A DNA stretch of 6,649 nucleotides, taken from contig JAJYXA010000489.1 of the NCBI GenBank assembly GCA_021791235.1, positions 1 to 6,649 of the forward strand. The letters run 5' to 3'. Made by a program: the position numbers and the translations under genes. Every line of letters starts with the position of its first letter. Positions within the stretch are counted from its first letter, which is position 1. The stretch is from Pseudomonadota bacterium (lineage in GTDB: Bacteria; Pseudomonadota; Gammaproteobacteria; Burkholderiales; Thiobacillaceae). Under the pieces are notes generated by a model, which made no database searches, was not told the DNA's origin, and worked only from the letters and a program-made list of their open reading frames with translations. Shown piece after piece: positions 5,274 to 6,649 of this stretch.

Positions 5274-6311
5274 ATGAACGAAGTTTCCTGGGTAAGCGGG
5301 CCGTTCCGCATCATCCTGCCTGCCGCCATTGGGGTCCTGATGAGCTTGGCATCCCACGAGGCATCAGCATGCGCCAGCTGCGGCTGCACCCTCAGTTCCG
5401 ACGCCGCGATGGGTTATAGCGCCAGCGCCGGCTGGCGGGTCAACTTCCAGTACGACTACATTGACCAGAGCCAGTTGCGCAGCGGCACAGGCACGGCCTC
5501 GCCGGCCCAGGTGGTCAATAACCCGAGCACCGGCGAACTGGAAAACCAGACCATCAACCGCTACCTGACCATGGGCTTGAGCTACAGTCCGAACGCCGAC
5601 TGGAATGTAAATCTCCTGATTCCTTACGTGATTCGCCGCCACACCAGCTACACGGACACCACTTCGGCGCCGTTCGATGCTTCGCAACTGAACTCCGCCA
5701 ACCTCAGCGGCTCGTCCAGCTCCAGCCTGGGAGACGTCAAAGTCATCGGCAGCTACCAGGGATTTTTGCCCACGCACAACCTCGGTTTGCAACTCGGCGT
5801 AAAGCTGCCCACCGGCAGCTATGGCAGCACAGTGAATTTCAGCACCGGACCTAGCGCTGGAACGCCGCTGGATACCAGCTTGCAGCCAGGTACCGGCAGT
5901 ACCGATCTCATTGTCGGGGCCTACTACTACCAGGCCATCAGCCAGGACTGGGACGCCTTTGTCAATGGTTCCTTCCAGGGGGCGGTGATGCAAAGGCTCA
6001 ATCAGCCGGGCAATGATTACCGCCCGGGCAGTCTCGCCAGCCTGAGCTTTGGCCTGCGTTACGAGGCCAACCCCAAGTGGGTACCGCAGCTGCAGGTCAA
6101 TCTTTCGCACAAAGGCGCCGACCAAGGGGCCCTGGCCGACACCCTGGATACGGCCGGGACCGTGGCCTACCTGAGCCCCGGAATAACCGTAAGCGTGTCG
6201 AAAAACCTGCAGCTCTATGGCTTTGTCCAGTTGCCGGTCTATAGCAAGCTCGATGGCTATCAACTATTTCCACGCTGGACGGCCACGATGGGCGTGAGCC
6301 ACGCGTTCTGA
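5274..6311 (+). CDS. outer-membrane beta-barrel protein with N-terminal CxxCxC motif
   Basis: A 345-residue exported protein. ATG 5274 was chosen because GGAGG (5260-5264) lies nine bases upstream and the protein then begins with a signal peptide; extending to the ATG at 5127 would add 49 residues starting inside the operator palindrome. The signal peptide (about 1-32) ends in ASA, predicting a mature N-terminus of CASCGCTLSSD with Cys33, Cys36 and Cys38. The site lacks the Leu of a classic lipobox, so signal peptidase I cleavage is more likely than lipidation. The rest is rich in alternating polar/aromatic stretches and ends in Phe, as outer-membrane barrels do. It resembles transporter-like barrels of the MetA-pathway (phenol degradation) type, but the substrate is unknown. 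The neighbouring copper chaperone gene and the Cys motif suggest metal handling, which is inference. No terminator follows, so it is likely cotranscribed with the next gene. Confidence 0.8.
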   Translation: MNEVSWVSGPFRIILPAAIGVLMSLASHEASACASCGCTLSSDAAMGYSASAGWRVNFQYDYIDQSQLRSGTGTASPAQVVNNPSTGELENQTINRYLTMGLSYSPNADWNVNLLIPYVIRRHTSYTDTTSAPFDASQLNSANLSGSSSSSLGDVKVIGSYQGFLPTHNLGLQLGVKLPTGSYGSTVNFSTGPSAGTPLDTSLQPGTGSTDLIVGAYYYQAISQDWDAFVNGSFQGAVMQRLNQPGNDYRPGSLASLSFGLRYEANPKWVPQLQVNLSHKGADQGALADTLDTAGTVAYLSPGITVSVSKNLQLYGFVQLPVYSKLDGYQLFPRWTATMGVSHAF

Positions 6312-6400
6312 TTCTTTGTGTCGAGTGCATGTGGCGCTCCTGACCGAGAACTGAGACAACACAAGCACCGCTTGCCTGACCCATCTTGATGGAGATCGCC

Positions 6401-6649
6401 ATGAGCCGGAGCGACCGCAACAACTCCGTTTGCCCCCCCAGCGCCGCAGCCTGCTGGTGGTCTGCGCCCTGGGTCTGCTCGGCGGCGCACTTGGCGCCCC
6501 AGCCATCGCCGCCGATATCGCACCTGCGGTGCAAGTGACGGGTGCCTGGATTCGCTGGCTACCCGCCGATCTACCCGCGGGCGGCTACGCCATCTTCGCC
6601 AACGCTGGCGACAAGGCAATGGTCTTGACCTCGGCGTCCAGCCCGGACT
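6401..6649 (+). CDS. PCu(A)C-like periplasmic copper chaperone, 3' end outside the window, apparent frameshift
   Basis: The clearest coding part (from 6433 in the frame of 6541) reads a signal peptide (QRRSLLVVCALGLLGGALGA, ending PAIAA) and then VTGAWIRWLPADLPAGGYAI and a TSASSPD stretch. This matches the start of PCu(A)C-type (DUF461) proteins, which bind Cu(I) in the periplasm and help metallate cytochrome oxidase. The family's Met/His copper ligands lie mostly beyond the window. This frame has no ATG. The best start, ATG 6401 with GGAG six bases upstream (6391-6394), is in another frame and stops at 6538. Adding one C to the C7 run at 6433-6439 would join the two perfectly. The alternative is a TTG start at 6430, which gives a good signal peptide but has no ribosome site at proper distance. 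It could be a sequencing error, a real frameshift or slippage. Confidence 0.75.

Noticed and set aside
5364..6263. 299-codon open frame on the - strand opposite the barrel gene
   Set aside because: Shadow of the barrel gene; no family resemblance and no promoter or ribosome site seen.

Overview
The window looks like a high-GC proteobacterial chromosome segment, most likely betaproteobacterial (Rhodocyclales or Nitrosomonadales-like). That lineage guess rests on the style of the PAS-GGDEF protein, the RegB/RegA pair and the PCu(A)C-type chaperone, and it is an inference. No rRNA, tRNA, CRISPR array or intact mobile element is visible.

Left block (1-2760). The 3' part of a PAS-GGDEF diguanylate cyclase gene runs on the + strand and ends at 907. 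Facing it on the - strand is a compact unit, read from right to left: a sigma70-like promoter (2720-2748), a cobalamin (B12) riboswitch aptamer closed by a perfect 10-bp P1 stem (2545-2708), a strong intrinsic terminator with an overlapping candidate antiterminator (2474-2542), a 47-residue peptide gene (2307-2450), and a radical SAM/SPASM enzyme (931-2310) whose ATG overlaps the peptide stop. The pair matches what I remember as the CbpA (modified peptide precursor) / CbpB (peptide-modifying radical SAM enzyme) family. It appears to be a ribosomally made, post-translationally modified peptide system under B12 control, with product and function unknown to me. This is the most interesting part of the window.

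Middle (2760-3120). About 360 bases without an intact gene separate the divergent units. They hold a decayed fragment resembling the IS21-family helper ATPase IstB (- strand), a tight hairpin, and the promoter region of the next operon with a RegA-like box.

Right block (3120-6649, + strand). A RegB/PrrB/RoxS-type redox sensor kinase and its RegA/PrrA/ActR-type Fis-domain response regulator overlap by one base. Next comes a promoter with a perfect TATAAT, no recognisable -35, and a palindromic RegA-like box at the activator position. It precedes an outer-membrane beta-barrel protein whose predicted mature N-terminus carries a CxxCxC motif. The window ends inside a PCu(A)C-like periplasmic copper chaperone gene whose reading frame appears broken at a C7 run. 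A shared 12-base element lies upstream of both the kinase operon and the barrel gene, suggesting that RegA controls both. The working picture is a redox-sensing pair controlling itself and an adjacent copper-handling set that could serve oxidase maturation. The kinase has a Met/His-rich periplasmic loop that would fit a copper link.
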